A stretch of DNA of 64,000 nt from the NCBI GenBank assembly GCA_049324115.1, contig JBMOMN010000020.1, forward strand, positions 62,001-126,000, read 5' to 3'. The stretch is from UBA5796 sp040752455 (GTDB lineage: Bacteria; Chloroflexota; Anaerolineae; Anaerolineales; Villigracilaceae). Shown one piece after another: positions 9,887-18,257 of this stretch (its first letter is position 1; every line of letters starts with the position of its first letter). The notes beneath the pieces were generated by a model, which did not search any database, was not told the DNA's origin, and worked only from the letters and a program-made list of their open reading frames with translations. Made by a program: the position numbers and the translations under genes.

Positions 9887-12658
9887 ATGAAGTCATCCCA
9901 AGCATCCATAGACTATCTCGAAGATCCCAAACCGGGCGGTCCAGCAACAGGAAGCGGACCGGCCAAAAACCTTGCGCCCCCTCCCTCGCCCCTGAGACTC
10001 CTGGCGGGCATTGCAGCCGCGGTTTTTGGCGCTGAACTCTTGATCATGGCCGCGTTCTCGTTCCTGCCGCCGCTTTCGACAGCGGTCGAAGCGGTGCTGG
10101 ACGCAGTGGCATTGGTGACCCTGGTCTCCCCCGCGCTGTACAGGTTCGTATTCCGCCCTTTGGTCAGGCTCGTCGCGCATTACGAACAGGCCAACGAGGA
10201 ACTCACCCAATTCCAGAGCGACCTGGAACAACGCGTGGCAGATCGAACCCATGACCTGGAACTGGCTTCCGAGATCGGACGCGCAGTCGCTGAAAAGGTG
10301 GAGAACCTGGGCGAAATGCTCACCTCTGCTGCGGAAATGATCCGTTCCCGGTTCGACCTGTACTATACCCAGGTTTATCTGACCGATGCTTCGGGACGCA
10401 GTCTGGTGCTCCAGGCCGGCACCGGGGATGTGGGGAAACAACTCCTGCTGCAAGGCCACCGGCTGGCGGTTGCGGCCAATTCCCTGAACAGCCGCGCGGC
10501 CTCCAGCCAACAGCCGGTGCTGGTCGGCGACACGCAGGAGAGCGCCAACTTTCTGGCGAACCCGCTCCTGCCGCTCACGCGTTCGGAACTGGCCGTCCCA
10601 TTGATCGCAAGCGACAAAGTGGTGGGGGTGCTGGATATGCAGAGTGAAAGGCCGGGCGCATTCAGCGAAGCCAATCTCCCGGCCTTCCAGGTGCTTGCCG
10701 GTCAGCTTGCAATTGCCATTCAGAACTCGGCCTTATTCGAACAAGCCAAAGAAGCCCGTTCGGAAGTCGAGCAACAGGCGCGGCGGCTTACCGTCTCAGG
10801 CTGGCAGGAATTCCTGAACGCGGTCGAAAGAAGCGAAAGCATTGGATACGTATTCGAGCAGGGTGAGGTCCTGCCTCTTGTGGAGGCGGGGGACCCCGCC
10901 TCCCCCAACGCGTTGGTTATCCCGGTCCAAATCGCGGGAGCGACTTTCGGTGAATTTCGACTGACCGACGGAGAGATCAGGAAATGGACCGCCACCGAAA
11001 AGGAAATCGTCCAGGCCGCCATGTCTCGGATGGCAGGCCATATCGAAAACCTGCGCCTGCTCGCTCAAGCGGAACGGTATCGGGCAGAAGCCGAACAGGT
11101 ATCCCGCCGCCTGACCAGCGAAGGCTGGAACGAATATCTCCGCACCCGAAAAGAACTCTCCGGCGGGTTCTGTTACGACCAGGAAAAAGTCCGGCCGCTG
11201 AACGGGAATGGGCAGAATGCGCCCATGCCTGCCCAGTCTTTCCCGCTGGTGGTGCGAGACGAACCCATCGGGGTGGTGATGGTGGATGCGGACAATAACC
11301 ATGGGAGCCATACATCGGAAGTGGTCGCCGCGGTCGTTGAGCAATTGAGCGAACACATCGAAAACCTGCGCCTGCTCGAACAGGCGGAACAACGCCGTTC
11401 GGAATTGGAAACCGTGGCTGCGGTTTCGAGCACCGCATCCACCGTGCTCGATCCCGACAGGTTGCTGCAAGCTGTGGTTGATCTCGCAAAGGAACGCTTT
11501 GCGCTCTACCACGCCCACATTTACCTGGTAAATGACCCCGAAGAAATCTTGATATTAGCTTCAGGCGCGGGAGAAGTCGGGCGAGAGATGGTTGCGCAGG
11601 GACATACCATACCGATGAATTCAGAGAAATCCCTGGTGGCCCGCGCCGCACGCGGACCGGAAACCGTCATCGCCAACGATGTGGCTGGCAGCCCGGATTT
11701 CCTCCCCAACCCGTTGCTGCCCGAAACGCGCTCGGAAATGGCCATCCCCATGATCGTCGGTGAGACCGTCCTGGGCGTGTTCGACGTACAGTCCAGACTC
11801 CCCGGCGGCTTCTCGGACGAAGATGCGGATATTTACTCGACCCTGGCTTCGCAGGTGGCAATCGCCCTGCAAAATGCCCGCCTCTACGAAGAACAGGCTG
11901 CGACCGTCACCCAGTTGCGCGATCTCGACCGTCTCAAATCATCCTTCCTCGCCAATATGTCGCACGAATTGCGCACCCCGTTGAACTCCATCCTGGGTTT
12001 TACGGATGTCATGCTCGAAGGTCTGGACGGCGATCTCACCGATTACATGGACAACGACCTGCGCCTGATCCAGAAAAACGGACAACACCTGTTGCACCTC
12101 ATCAACGACGTCCTGGATATGGCCAAGATCGAATCCGGGCGCATGAACCTGCACCCCGAAAAATTCAAAATCCACCAGATTTTGGATGAAGTCACCAGCA
12201 TCACCTCCACCCTGGCGAGCGAAAAGAACCTCTCGCTCTCCATTGACGAAGCCTCGGACCGGGAAATCGAAATATATGCCGACAGCACACGGCTGCGCCA
12301 GGTGATGATCAACCTGGTCAACAACGCCATCAAGTTCACAGAAAAAGGCCATATCCTTCTTTCTGCCGGGCCGATGGACGGCAGCCGCGTCATGATCACC
12401 GTGAAAGACAGCGGCATCGGCATCCCGCCCGATAAACTCGATGCGGTTTTCCAGGAATTTACCCAGGTGGATACCTCGACCACGCGCAAAGTCGGCGGCA
12501 CGGGGCTGGGCCTGCCCATCAGCCGCCGCCTGGTCGAAATGCACGGCGGCCGCCTGTGGGCCGAGAGCGCCGGGATCGAAGGGAAAGGCTCAACCTTTTA
12601 CGTGGAACTGCCGGTCGAAGCTCGCATTACCGAAGTCGTCGAAAAACAGGAAAAATGA
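9887..12658 (+). CDS. Membrane-anchored multi-GAF histidine kinase, about 923 aa
   Basis: ATG 9887 has GAGGA nine bases upstream; an in-frame ATG at 9854 is possible but has a weaker site. After a Pro-rich start come two membrane helices, a coiled coil and a GAF domain (about 120-285). Two similar degenerate blocks follow (GWQEFLNAVERS and GWNEYLRTRKEL), then another GAF, HisKA with MSHELRTPLNSILGF, and a HATPase domain with VNNAIKFTE, DSGIGI, FTQVD and GTGLGLPIS. All catalytic boxes are present. The stop is one base before the PLP-receiver gene, which implies coupled translation and makes that receiver a likely phosphorylation target. Confidence 0.88.
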   Translation: MKSSQASIDYLEDPKPGGPATGSGPAKNLAPPPSPLRLLAGIAAAVFGAELLIMAAFSFLPPLSTAVEAVLDAVALVTLVSPALYRFVFRPLVRLVAHYEQANEELTQFQSDLEQRVADRTHDLELASEIGRAVAEKVENLGEMLTSAAEMIRSRFDLYYTQVYLTDASGRSLVLQAGTGDVGKQLLLQGHRLAVAANSLNSRAASSQQPVLVGDTQESANFLANPLLPLTRSELAVPLIASDKVVGVLDMQSERPGAFSEANLPAFQVLAGQLAIAIQNSALFEQAKEARSEVEQQARRLTVSGWQEFLNAVERSESIGYVFEQGEVLPLVEAGDPASPNALVIPVQIAGATFGEFRLTDGEIRKWTATEKEIVQAAMSRMAGHIENLRLLAQAERYRAEAEQVSRRLTSEGWNEYLRTRKELSGGFCYDQEKVRPLNGNGQNAPMPAQSFPLVVRDEPIGVVMVDADNNHGSHTSEVVAAVVEQLSEHIENLRLLEQAEQRRSELETVAAVSSTASTVLDPDRLLQAVVDLAKERFALYHAHIYLVNDPEEILILASGAGEVGREMVAQGHTIPMNSEKSLVARAARGPETVIANDVAGSPDFLPNPLLPETRSEMAIPMIVGETVLGVFDVQSRLPGGFSDEDADIYSTLASQVAIALQNARLYEEQAATVTQLRDLDRLKSSFLANMSHELRTPLNSILGFTDVMLEGLDGDLTDYMDNDLRLIQKNGQHLLHLINDVLDMAKIESGRMNLHPEKFKIHQILDEVTSITSTLASEKNLSLSIDEASDREIEIYADSTRLRQVMINLVNNAIKFTEKGHILLSAGPMDGSRVMITVKDSGIGIPPDKLDAVFQEFTQVDTSTTRKVGGTGLGLPISRRLVEMHGGRLWAESAGIEGKGSTFYVELPVEARITEVVEKQEK

Positions 12659-12659
12659 C

Positions 12660-14324
12660 ATGGCCCCGCCCAAGCATCTCGAATGCCATACCTGCGGAAA
12701 CCAACAGCCTTACGAACCCCTCGTCCCCGCAGTCTGCGAAAAATGCGGGTCGCATTGGCTGGAAGCGCGTTACGACTACGACGCCTTCAAACGCGAGGTC
12801 CTGCGCGGGCTTCCCAACCGTCCCTCGAATATGTGGCGTTACCAGGATGTCTTGCCGCTGAGCGGACCTTCCTCACTGGACCTTTACCCCGCTGGCGGGA
12901 CACCGCTCTGGCTTTCGCAGCGCTTCGCGCCCGGACTTGGGCATGATTCCGTTTTCATAAAGGATGAGCGCTACGGGCCGACCAGTTCTTTCAAAGACCG
13001 CCAGGCTGCCGGCGCGGTCGCGGCCATGCTCGAAAATAATGTTCGCGAAGCGGTCATCGCATCCACCGGCAATGCGGCTGTCGCCTACGCCGCCGCCTGC
13101 GCCCGGGCGGGGATCAAGCTCTGGGTCTTTATGACCAGCCTCGTCCCCCAGGAAAAGCTGCGGGAGGCCGCGCTCTTCGGAGCAGAAGTCATCCGGGTCA
13201 GCGGCAACTACGATCAGACCAAACAGATCGCGGCCCGGTTCGCCCAACGCCGCCAACTCCTGCTGGACCGCGGGGCCACCTCCATACCTGCCCGCGAAGC
13301 GATGAAGACCATCGCCTACGAAATCGTCGAACAGCTCGGCTGGCACGCGCCCGATTGGTACGTCCAGGCCGTGAGCGGAGGCCTGGGACCGCTGGGGGTC
13401 TACCAGGGTTTCAAGGAACTTCTCAGGATGGGCTTGATCAACCGGATCCCCAAACTCGCCATCATCCAGGTCGAGGGCTGCGCGCCGATGGTCAAAGCCT
13501 TCAAGGCCGGCAAGGATGTCGCCGAAGCCGTCATCCCGGAAACGAGCATCATCATCCTTTCCACGGGCGATCCGGGCAAGGCATACACCTACCTGTGGAA
13601 TCTTATCCAGCAGTTCGGCGGCGTGATGGAATCTGTCACCGATGCCGAGGCCTTTGCGGCGATGCGCGCCCTTGCCAAAAGCGAAGGAATGGCTGTCGAA
13701 CCGGCGACCTCCGTGGCCTTCGCGGGGCTTGAGAAGTTGATCCGCAATGGGACCATCAAACCCGACGAGAAAGTTGTCGTCAACTGCACCGGGCATACCT
13801 TCCCGGTCGAAAAGCACGTGCTTGGCGATCAATGGGCGGTGGACGTGCATCTCAGCCAGGATCAGTCACCTGCGCCGCGTGAAGGGCTGCAGGCCGCCCT
13901 CGAAAACCTGGACGAAAGGACTACGAGCGTTTTGCTGGTGGATGACAACCCGGACGATGCCCTGCTCATCCGCCGCCTGCTGGAGGGGCACAAGGCTTAT
14001 CGCGTCTATCACGCCAAAGACGGCTGGGAGGGCCTGGCAATGGCGCGGCAGAAATTACCCGACCTGATCGTCTCGGACCTGACCATGCCGGGCATTGACG
14101 GTTTCGGATTCGTTGAAGAACTCAAGCTCGACCCGCGCACGAAGGATATTCCTGTGGTCGTCGTAAGCGCCAAAGACATCACGCCTGACGAGCGAAAGCG
14201 GTTGAACGGCCACATCGAAGCTGTCTATCAAAAAGGATCCTTGCCGCCTCGCAGGTTCGTGGATCAGGTCGTACAAGTGATCGAAGATAAAAGTATCGAA
14301 CAAGGAGATTCCTATGACAAATAA
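12660..14324 (+). CDS. Threonine synthase-like PLP enzyme fused to a C-terminal response-regulator receiver, 554 aa
   Basis: Residues 1-30 form a zinc ribbon (C9, C12, C26, C29), as in some threonine synthases. A fold-type II PLP domain follows (about 70-400), with the Schiff-base lysine K112 in TSSFKDRQ and the loop STGNAAVAYAAA. After a linker comes a complete receiver (about 424-545): acidic pair D428-D429, phospho-acceptor D473 (VSDLTMPG), S503 and K525. The frame is continuous across the join. Threonine synthase turns O-phosphohomoserine into threonine plus phosphate; the true substrate here is unproven. The stop overlaps the next receiver gene by 11 bases. Confidence 0.88.
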   Translation: MAPPKHLECHTCGNQQPYEPLVPAVCEKCGSHWLEARYDYDAFKREVLRGLPNRPSNMWRYQDVLPLSGPSSLDLYPAGGTPLWLSQRFAPGLGHDSVFIKDERYGPTSSFKDRQAAGAVAAMLENNVREAVIASTGNAAVAYAAACARAGIKLWVFMTSLVPQEKLREAALFGAEVIRVSGNYDQTKQIAARFAQRRQLLLDRGATSIPAREAMKTIAYEIVEQLGWHAPDWYVQAVSGGLGPLGVYQGFKELLRMGLINRIPKLAIIQVEGCAPMVKAFKAGKDVAEAVIPETSIIILSTGDPGKAYTYLWNLIQQFGGVMESVTDAEAFAAMRALAKSEGMAVEPATSVAFAGLEKLIRNGTIKPDEKVVVNCTGHTFPVEKHVLGDQWAVDVHLSQDQSPAPREGLQAALENLDERTTSVLLVDDNPDDALLIRRLLEGHKAYRVYHAKDGWEGLAMARQKLPDLIVSDLTMPGIDGFGFVEELKLDPRTKDIPVVVVSAKDITPDERKRLNGHIEAVYQKGSLPPRRFVDQVVQVIEDKSIEQGDSYDK

Positions 14325-14691
14325 CATCCTATATATCGAGGACAACCCGGATAACATGATGCTGGTCCAGCGCGCCCTGGAAGCCCGCGGCTACCGCCTG
14401 CTCAAAGCCATGAAAGGACTGGAAGGCGTTGCGACTGCCGAATGCGAACAGGTGGACCTCATCCTGCTGGATATCAACCTTCCTGACATTGACGGGTACG
14501 AGGTGGCGCGGCGGCTGCGTTCAAGCTCCAAGCGCGGGCTGGCCGTAGTGCCGATCATCGCCATCACGGCCAACGCCCTCAAAGGTGATGCCGAGAAGGC
14601 GCTGGATGCCGGCTGTGACGTTTACATGTCCAAGCCGATAAATATCCGCGAGCTGTGGGCGCGAGTCGAAGCCTTCGTTCCAACGCCCTGA
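14314..14691 (+). CDS. Single-domain response regulator (CheY/DivK-like), 125 aa
   Basis: A stand-alone receiver with E9-D10, phospho-acceptor D53 (LILLDINLPDIDG), T85 (AITANA) and K107 (MSKPIN), and no output domain. It starts inside the last codons of the PLP-receiver gene (11-base overlap) and ends six bases before the next PLP enzyme gene. This position points to work with the same kinase, for example as a phosphate sink or a protein-binding switch for the enzymes on either side. The ITANAL and SKP pattern is that of the DivK/CheY group used in phosphorelays. Confidence 0.9.
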   Translation: MTNNILYIEDNPDNMMLVQRALEARGYRLLKAMKGLEGVATAECEQVDLILLDINLPDIDGYEVARRLRSSSKRGLAVVPIIAITANALKGDAEKALDAGCDVYMSKPINIRELWARVEAFVPTP

Positions 14692-14697
14692 GAAACC

Positions 14698-15945
14698 ATG
14701 ATAAACTCCAGGAGCAACGGCTTGCAGAAGGCGGCGACCATCCCTGATGCGGTATCTTATGCCAAACCTATGACACTTTCCTATCTTTCCCATTTACGTT
14801 GTTCGGGCTGCGGCAAGGAATATTCTTACAAAGAGATCCACACCTTTTGCCCGGAATGCCAGTCTACCCTCCTGCCCGTGTACGACCTGGAGCGCGTCCG
14901 CCATCACGTAGACCGGGATGAATTTTTCCGACGCGCAAAAGGCATGTGGCGCTGGCGCGAATTGCTCCCGGTGATCGAGCAGGAAAACCAGATCTTCCTG
15001 GGCGAGGGGGATACCCCCCTGCTTTCCCTGCCTCGCCTCGGCCGCGAATTGGGGCTGGCCAGACTCTACGTCAAGGATGAGAGCAGCAATCCAACCGGTT
15101 CGTTCAAGGCGCGCGGGTTGGCCGCCGCAGTGTCCAAAGCCAGGGAACTCGGTATAGAAAAAGTCATCATCCCCACCGCCGGGAATGCGGGCGGCGCCAT
15201 GGCCGCTTACGCGGCGCGGGCGGGACTGCGGGCCTCCATCTTCATGCCCAAGGACACGCCGTTTGCCAACATCGAAGAGAGCCGCATGGCAGGCGCGGAG
15301 GTCGTCCTGGTCAACGGCATCATCAGCGATGCTGCCGGCCTGGCAGGCGAAAAAGCGCGTGAAGAAGGCTGGTTCGACCTTTCCACGTTCAAAGAGCCTT
15401 ACCGCGTGGAAGGGAAAAAGATCATGGGTTACGAACTGGCTGAATCATTCGGCTGGGAGTTGCCGGACGTGATCATTTATCCCACCGGCGGCGGGACAGG
15501 ACTGGTCGGGATGTGGAAGGCATTCGATGAACTTGCAAGATTGGGCTGGCTCGAAAGCGCCAAACGACCGCGCATGGTCTCTGTGCAGGCGGAGGGATGC
15601 GCGCCGGTCGTCCGGGCGTTCGAAAAGGGGGCATCGTTTTGCGATTTCTGGCTCAACGCCCGCACCATCGCCTCGGGCCTGCGCGTCCCCAAAAGTTTTG
15701 CCGACCACCTCATCCTCCACGATATTTATGAGAGCGAAGGCACCGCAGTCGCAGTCAGCGACGAGGCGATCCTCGAAGCCCAACACCAACTCGGGGTCAT
15801 GGAAGGAATTTTCGCCGCGCCCGAAGGCGCTTCGACCCTGGCCGCGCTCAAAGAACTGGCCAGGCAAGGCTGGGTGCATCCCGAAGAACGGATCGTCATA
15901 TTCAATACGGGCTCGGGGTTGAAATACCTGAACGCCCCGGATTGA
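14698..15945 (+). CDS. thrC: Threonine synthase (PLP-dependent), 415 aa
   Basis: The protein has a zinc ribbon (C35, C38, C51, C54), a threonine synthase N-terminal part, the lysine motif NPTGSFKARG with K137, the loop PTAGNAGGAMAAYAA and the glycine-rich phosphate loop PTGGGTGLVGMW. It fits threonine synthase better than the receiver-fused paralogue at 12660, whose motifs diverge (TSSFKDRQ, STGNAAVA). ATG 14698 keeps close spacing; ATG 14770 is an alternative that would remove 24 unconserved residues. It lies in the signalling run, with no other threonine-pathway gene nearby, so a role beyond housekeeping is possible. Confidence 0.85.
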   Translation: MINSRSNGLQKAATIPDAVSYAKPMTLSYLSHLRCSGCGKEYSYKEIHTFCPECQSTLLPVYDLERVRHHVDRDEFFRRAKGMWRWRELLPVIEQENQIFLGEGDTPLLSLPRLGRELGLARLYVKDESSNPTGSFKARGLAAAVSKARELGIEKVIIPTAGNAGGAMAAYAARAGLRASIFMPKDTPFANIEESRMAGAEVVLVNGIISDAAGLAGEKAREEGWFDLSTFKEPYRVEGKKIMGYELAESFGWELPDVIIYPTGGGTGLVGMWKAFDELARLGWLESAKRPRMVSVQAEGCAPVVRAFEKGASFCDFWLNARTIASGLRVPKSFADHLILHDIYESEGTAVAVSDEAILEAQHQLGVMEGIFAAPEGASTLAALKELARQGWVHPEERIVIFNTGSGLKYLNAPD

Positions 15946-15979
15946 GCGCATCGTTTTACGGTCATCGCAAGAGAGACTT

Positions 15980-16759
15980 ATGACTTCAAGACTCCAGGAC
16001 CGCGTCGCCATTATCACCGGGGCCACCTCCGGCATTGGCGAAGCCACGGCCCGGTTGTTTGCGTCCGAGGGCGCGAAGGTGGTCATTACCGGACGCAGGC
16101 AGGATCGCGGCGAAAAGGTCGAATCCGCTATCCGGGCTTTGGGAGGCGTCTGCCGGTTCGTCCAGGCGGATCACACCGACCCGGCGGCCTGCTCCCGCGT
16201 CATCGAGCGGACCCTGGCCGAGTTCGGGCGCGTGGACATCCTGTTCAACAACGCGGGCATCGTGACCGGCGGCACGGCGGAAACCGTCAGCGAGGGGGAT
16301 TGGCAGCAGACCCTGGCCATCAACGTGACCGCCGTTTGGCGCATGTCGCGGCTGGTCATCCCGGTCATGCGCGCCCAGGGCAAGGGAGTCATCGTCAACA
16401 ACGCCTCGGATTGGGCGGTGGTCGGCGCCAGGGACGCCCTCCCTTACGCCGTCAGCAAGGGCGCGGTGGCGCAGATGACCCGTTCGATGGCCCTCGACCA
16501 CGCCCACGAGGGGATACGGGTCAACGCGGTTTGTCCGGGAGATACTTTCGTCGAGCGGTGGGTGGAATCAGGCTATTTCGCAGGGTCAGACCCGGTGACG
16601 CGGGAGCAGGCCCTGGCTGAGTCCGCTGCGACCATCCCCATGAAACGGTTCGCCCGTCCCGAAGAGATCGCCCGGGCGGTATTGTTCCTCGCCTCGGACG
16701 AGTCATCCTTCGTGACGGGCCATTTATTGCTGGTTGACGGGGGCAATACGGCGCAGTAA
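15980..16759 (+). CDS. SDR-family NAD(P)-dependent oxidoreductase, 259 aa
   Basis: A classical short-chain dehydrogenase: cofactor motif TGATSGIG near residues 14-21, NNAG near 90, catalytic YAVSK, and VNAVCPGDTF after it. The C-terminal pattern (RPEEIARAVLFLASDESSFVTG, then LVDGG) is typical of the FabG-like branch. R39-R40 after the second strand hints at NADP(H). The substrate is unknown. It is the last gene of the plus-strand run, 34 bases after the threonine synthase and directly before a strong terminator. Confidence 0.88.
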   Translation: MTSRLQDRVAIITGATSGIGEATARLFASEGAKVVITGRRQDRGEKVESAIRALGGVCRFVQADHTDPAACSRVIERTLAEFGRVDILFNNAGIVTGGTAETVSEGDWQQTLAINVTAVWRMSRLVIPVMRAQGKGVIVNNASDWAVVGARDALPYAVSKGAVAQMTRSMALDHAHEGIRVNAVCPGDTFVERWVESGYFAGSDPVTREQALAESAATIPMKRFARPEEIARAVLFLASDESSFVTGHLLLVDGGNTAQ

Positions 16760-16764
16760 AAGAA

Positions 16765-16790
16765 GGCGACCCAAACGGGTCGCCTCTTTT
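16765..16790. terminator. Rho-independent terminator serving both converging units
   Basis: The 8-bp stem GGCGACCC / GGGTCGCC (16765-16772 and 16777-16784) with loop AAAC is followed by TCTTTT, and AAAAGAA precedes it on the other side. It lies between the converging SDR and MFS genes and can work in both directions. Confidence 0.9.
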
Positions 16791-18055
16791 CAATCTGACG
16801 TTGCCGGGACGGTCCCGGTTTCGAGCGCGTCCGGCCCGGCGGTCTTGTCCGCTTTGGGCAGGCGGAACTTGACCCAGATGACCGGCAGCATCAGCATCAT
16901 CGCCACCAGCGGCACGTAGAAGGGCACCTTCGGCCCGAAGGTTTCCCATAAGAGCGTGCCGATGTAGGGCGAGGGCAACGAGATCAATCCCAGGCTGCTG
17001 GAGAAGAAGCCGAAGGCCGTGCCGCGCACCTTCTCCGGGACGGCTTTGGAGATCAGCGAGTTGTAGGCCGGCCCGACCAGCGCCTGGCCGATGCCGAGCA
17101 GGACCCAGGCGGCGATGAAGACCGTGAATATGCCGGCATTGAGCATGATGAAGATGGCCGCGCCGATCAACAGGTTGCCCAGCACGATCCCGACCCGTTC
17201 GCCGTATTTGTCCGAGAGCGCGCCGCCCAGGGCGATGAAGACCATGGTCGCCACCGAGGCGATCGCGCTCAACGTGCCGAGCTGGGTCATGCTGATCCCG
17301 GCGATGTTGTTCAGGTAGAGCGGGAAGAGGTTCCCGACCATGCTGAAGGTCACGTCGCCCACGCCGTCGGACAGGAAGATCCATGTGACCACGCCTCCGG
17401 CGGTCAGCAGGGTGATGATGGCTTTCAGGCTGACTTTCAGCCCGGCCAGGGTGGGTTTCTCGGTCGGGGTGGCCTGCTGGAGGCGGATCTTGCGGGCCAT
17501 CCCAACCCGGATAGCCGTGGCAATCCCGTAAAGGAATGCGCCCACGCCGAACATCAACCGGAACCCGTAATTATCAGCCAGGAAACCGCCCAGCGGTCCC
17601 CCGATCACGCCCACCACCAGGAAGATGCCCTGGACGATGCCAAAGACCTTGCCGCGCGATTCTTCGGCGGATTCCTCGGCTACGAAGGCATTGAAACTTG
17701 GCCCGACGAAGGACATCGCCATCGAAAGCCCAACCATGGCGAGCAACAGCCAGCCCCAGTTGGGCGCGATGGTGAAGATGATGTATCCCGCCAGCCCGGA
17801 CAGGCTGCCGATCGCCATCGCCTGGACGCGGCCGATCGAGTCCGAGATCCAGCCGCCCATGATCTGGAAGAACAACGGAGCAATCATCGAGATTGTGAAG
17901 AAGATGCCGATCTGGGTCACGTTGGCGCCCAGGTCCTGGACGTAGAGCGGCAGCAGAGGCCCGTACATCTGCCCGCCGATGTTGGCCATGATCATGCTGA
18001 ACAACAGGATGATAAGGGTCTTGGTCAGCAGGGGAGCTTTCTTGATTGTTTCCAC
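16790..18055 (-). CDS. MFS transporter, 421 aa
   Basis: Twelve membrane helices, with the MFS loop-2/3 motif GGWISDSIGRVQAMAIGS after helix 2 and its partner GGALSDKYGERVG after helix 8. It is a clear paralogue of the MFS gene at 60664-61923; both start with KAPLLT and share the NMYGPL/QMYGPL segment. That paralogue sits among acetyltransferases, which hints at drug or metabolite export, but the substrate is unknown. A strong promoter lies 60 bases upstream, so it is probably a single-gene unit. Confidence 0.9.
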   Translation of the reverse strand: METIKKAPLLTKTLIILLFSMIMANIGGQMYGPLLPLYVQDLGANVTQIGIFFTISMIAPLFFQIMGGWISDSIGRVQAMAIGSLSGLAGYIIFTIAPNWGWLLLAMVGLSMAMSFVGPSFNAFVAEESAEESRGKVFGIVQGIFLVVGVIGGPLGGFLADNYGFRLMFGVGAFLYGIATAIRVGMARKIRLQQATPTEKPTLAGLKVSLKAIITLLTAGGVVTWIFLSDGVGDVTFSMVGNLFPLYLNNIAGISMTQLGTLSAIASVATMVFIALGGALSDKYGERVGIVLGNLLIGAAIFIMLNAGIFTVFIAAWVLLGIGQALVGPAYNSLISKAVPEKVRGTAFGFFSSSLGLISLPSPYIGTLLWETFGPKVPFYVPLVAMMLMLPVIWVKFRLPKADKTAGPDALETGTVPATSD

Positions 18056-18114
18056 AGGGCAATCCTTTCAATGGATATTTGGAAATGCCAAACTCTCTTT
18101 GTGATTATAAAACC

Positions 18115-18142
18115 ATTATAGATAATATTTAAAAATTGTCAA
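18115..18142 (-). promoter_or_regulatory. Consensus sigma70 promoter for the MFS gene
   Basis: Read on the minus strand: TTGACA (18137-18142), 16 bases, TATAAT (18115-18120), about 60 bases before the start codon. Both boxes match the consensus and lie in a very AT-rich stretch. Confidence 0.8.
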
Positions 18143-18207
18143 TAACAAAATCAAAATTATTTACAAACCCATAAACAATTACAAAGCCAAAATACAAAGC
18201 AGGAATC

Positions 18208-18233
18208 AAAAAGGGCGGACGCAAGGTCCGCCC
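18208..18233 (-). terminator. Terminator after urocanase
   Basis: On the minus strand, GGGCGGAC / GTCCGCCC (18213-18220 and 18226-18233) forms a perfect 8-bp stem with a 5-base loop, followed by five Ts. It lies 25 bases after the stop of the urocanase gene. Confidence 0.9.
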
Positions 18234-18257
18234 CGACTGTTCTCTACTCCCTGCTCT

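Noticed and set aside
14698..15945. Diaminopropionate ammonia-lyase or cysteate synthase as alternative for the second PLP enzyme
   Set aside because: The PTGSFKARG lysine motif, zinc ribbon and length fit threonine synthase better, though close PLP relatives cannot be fully excluded.
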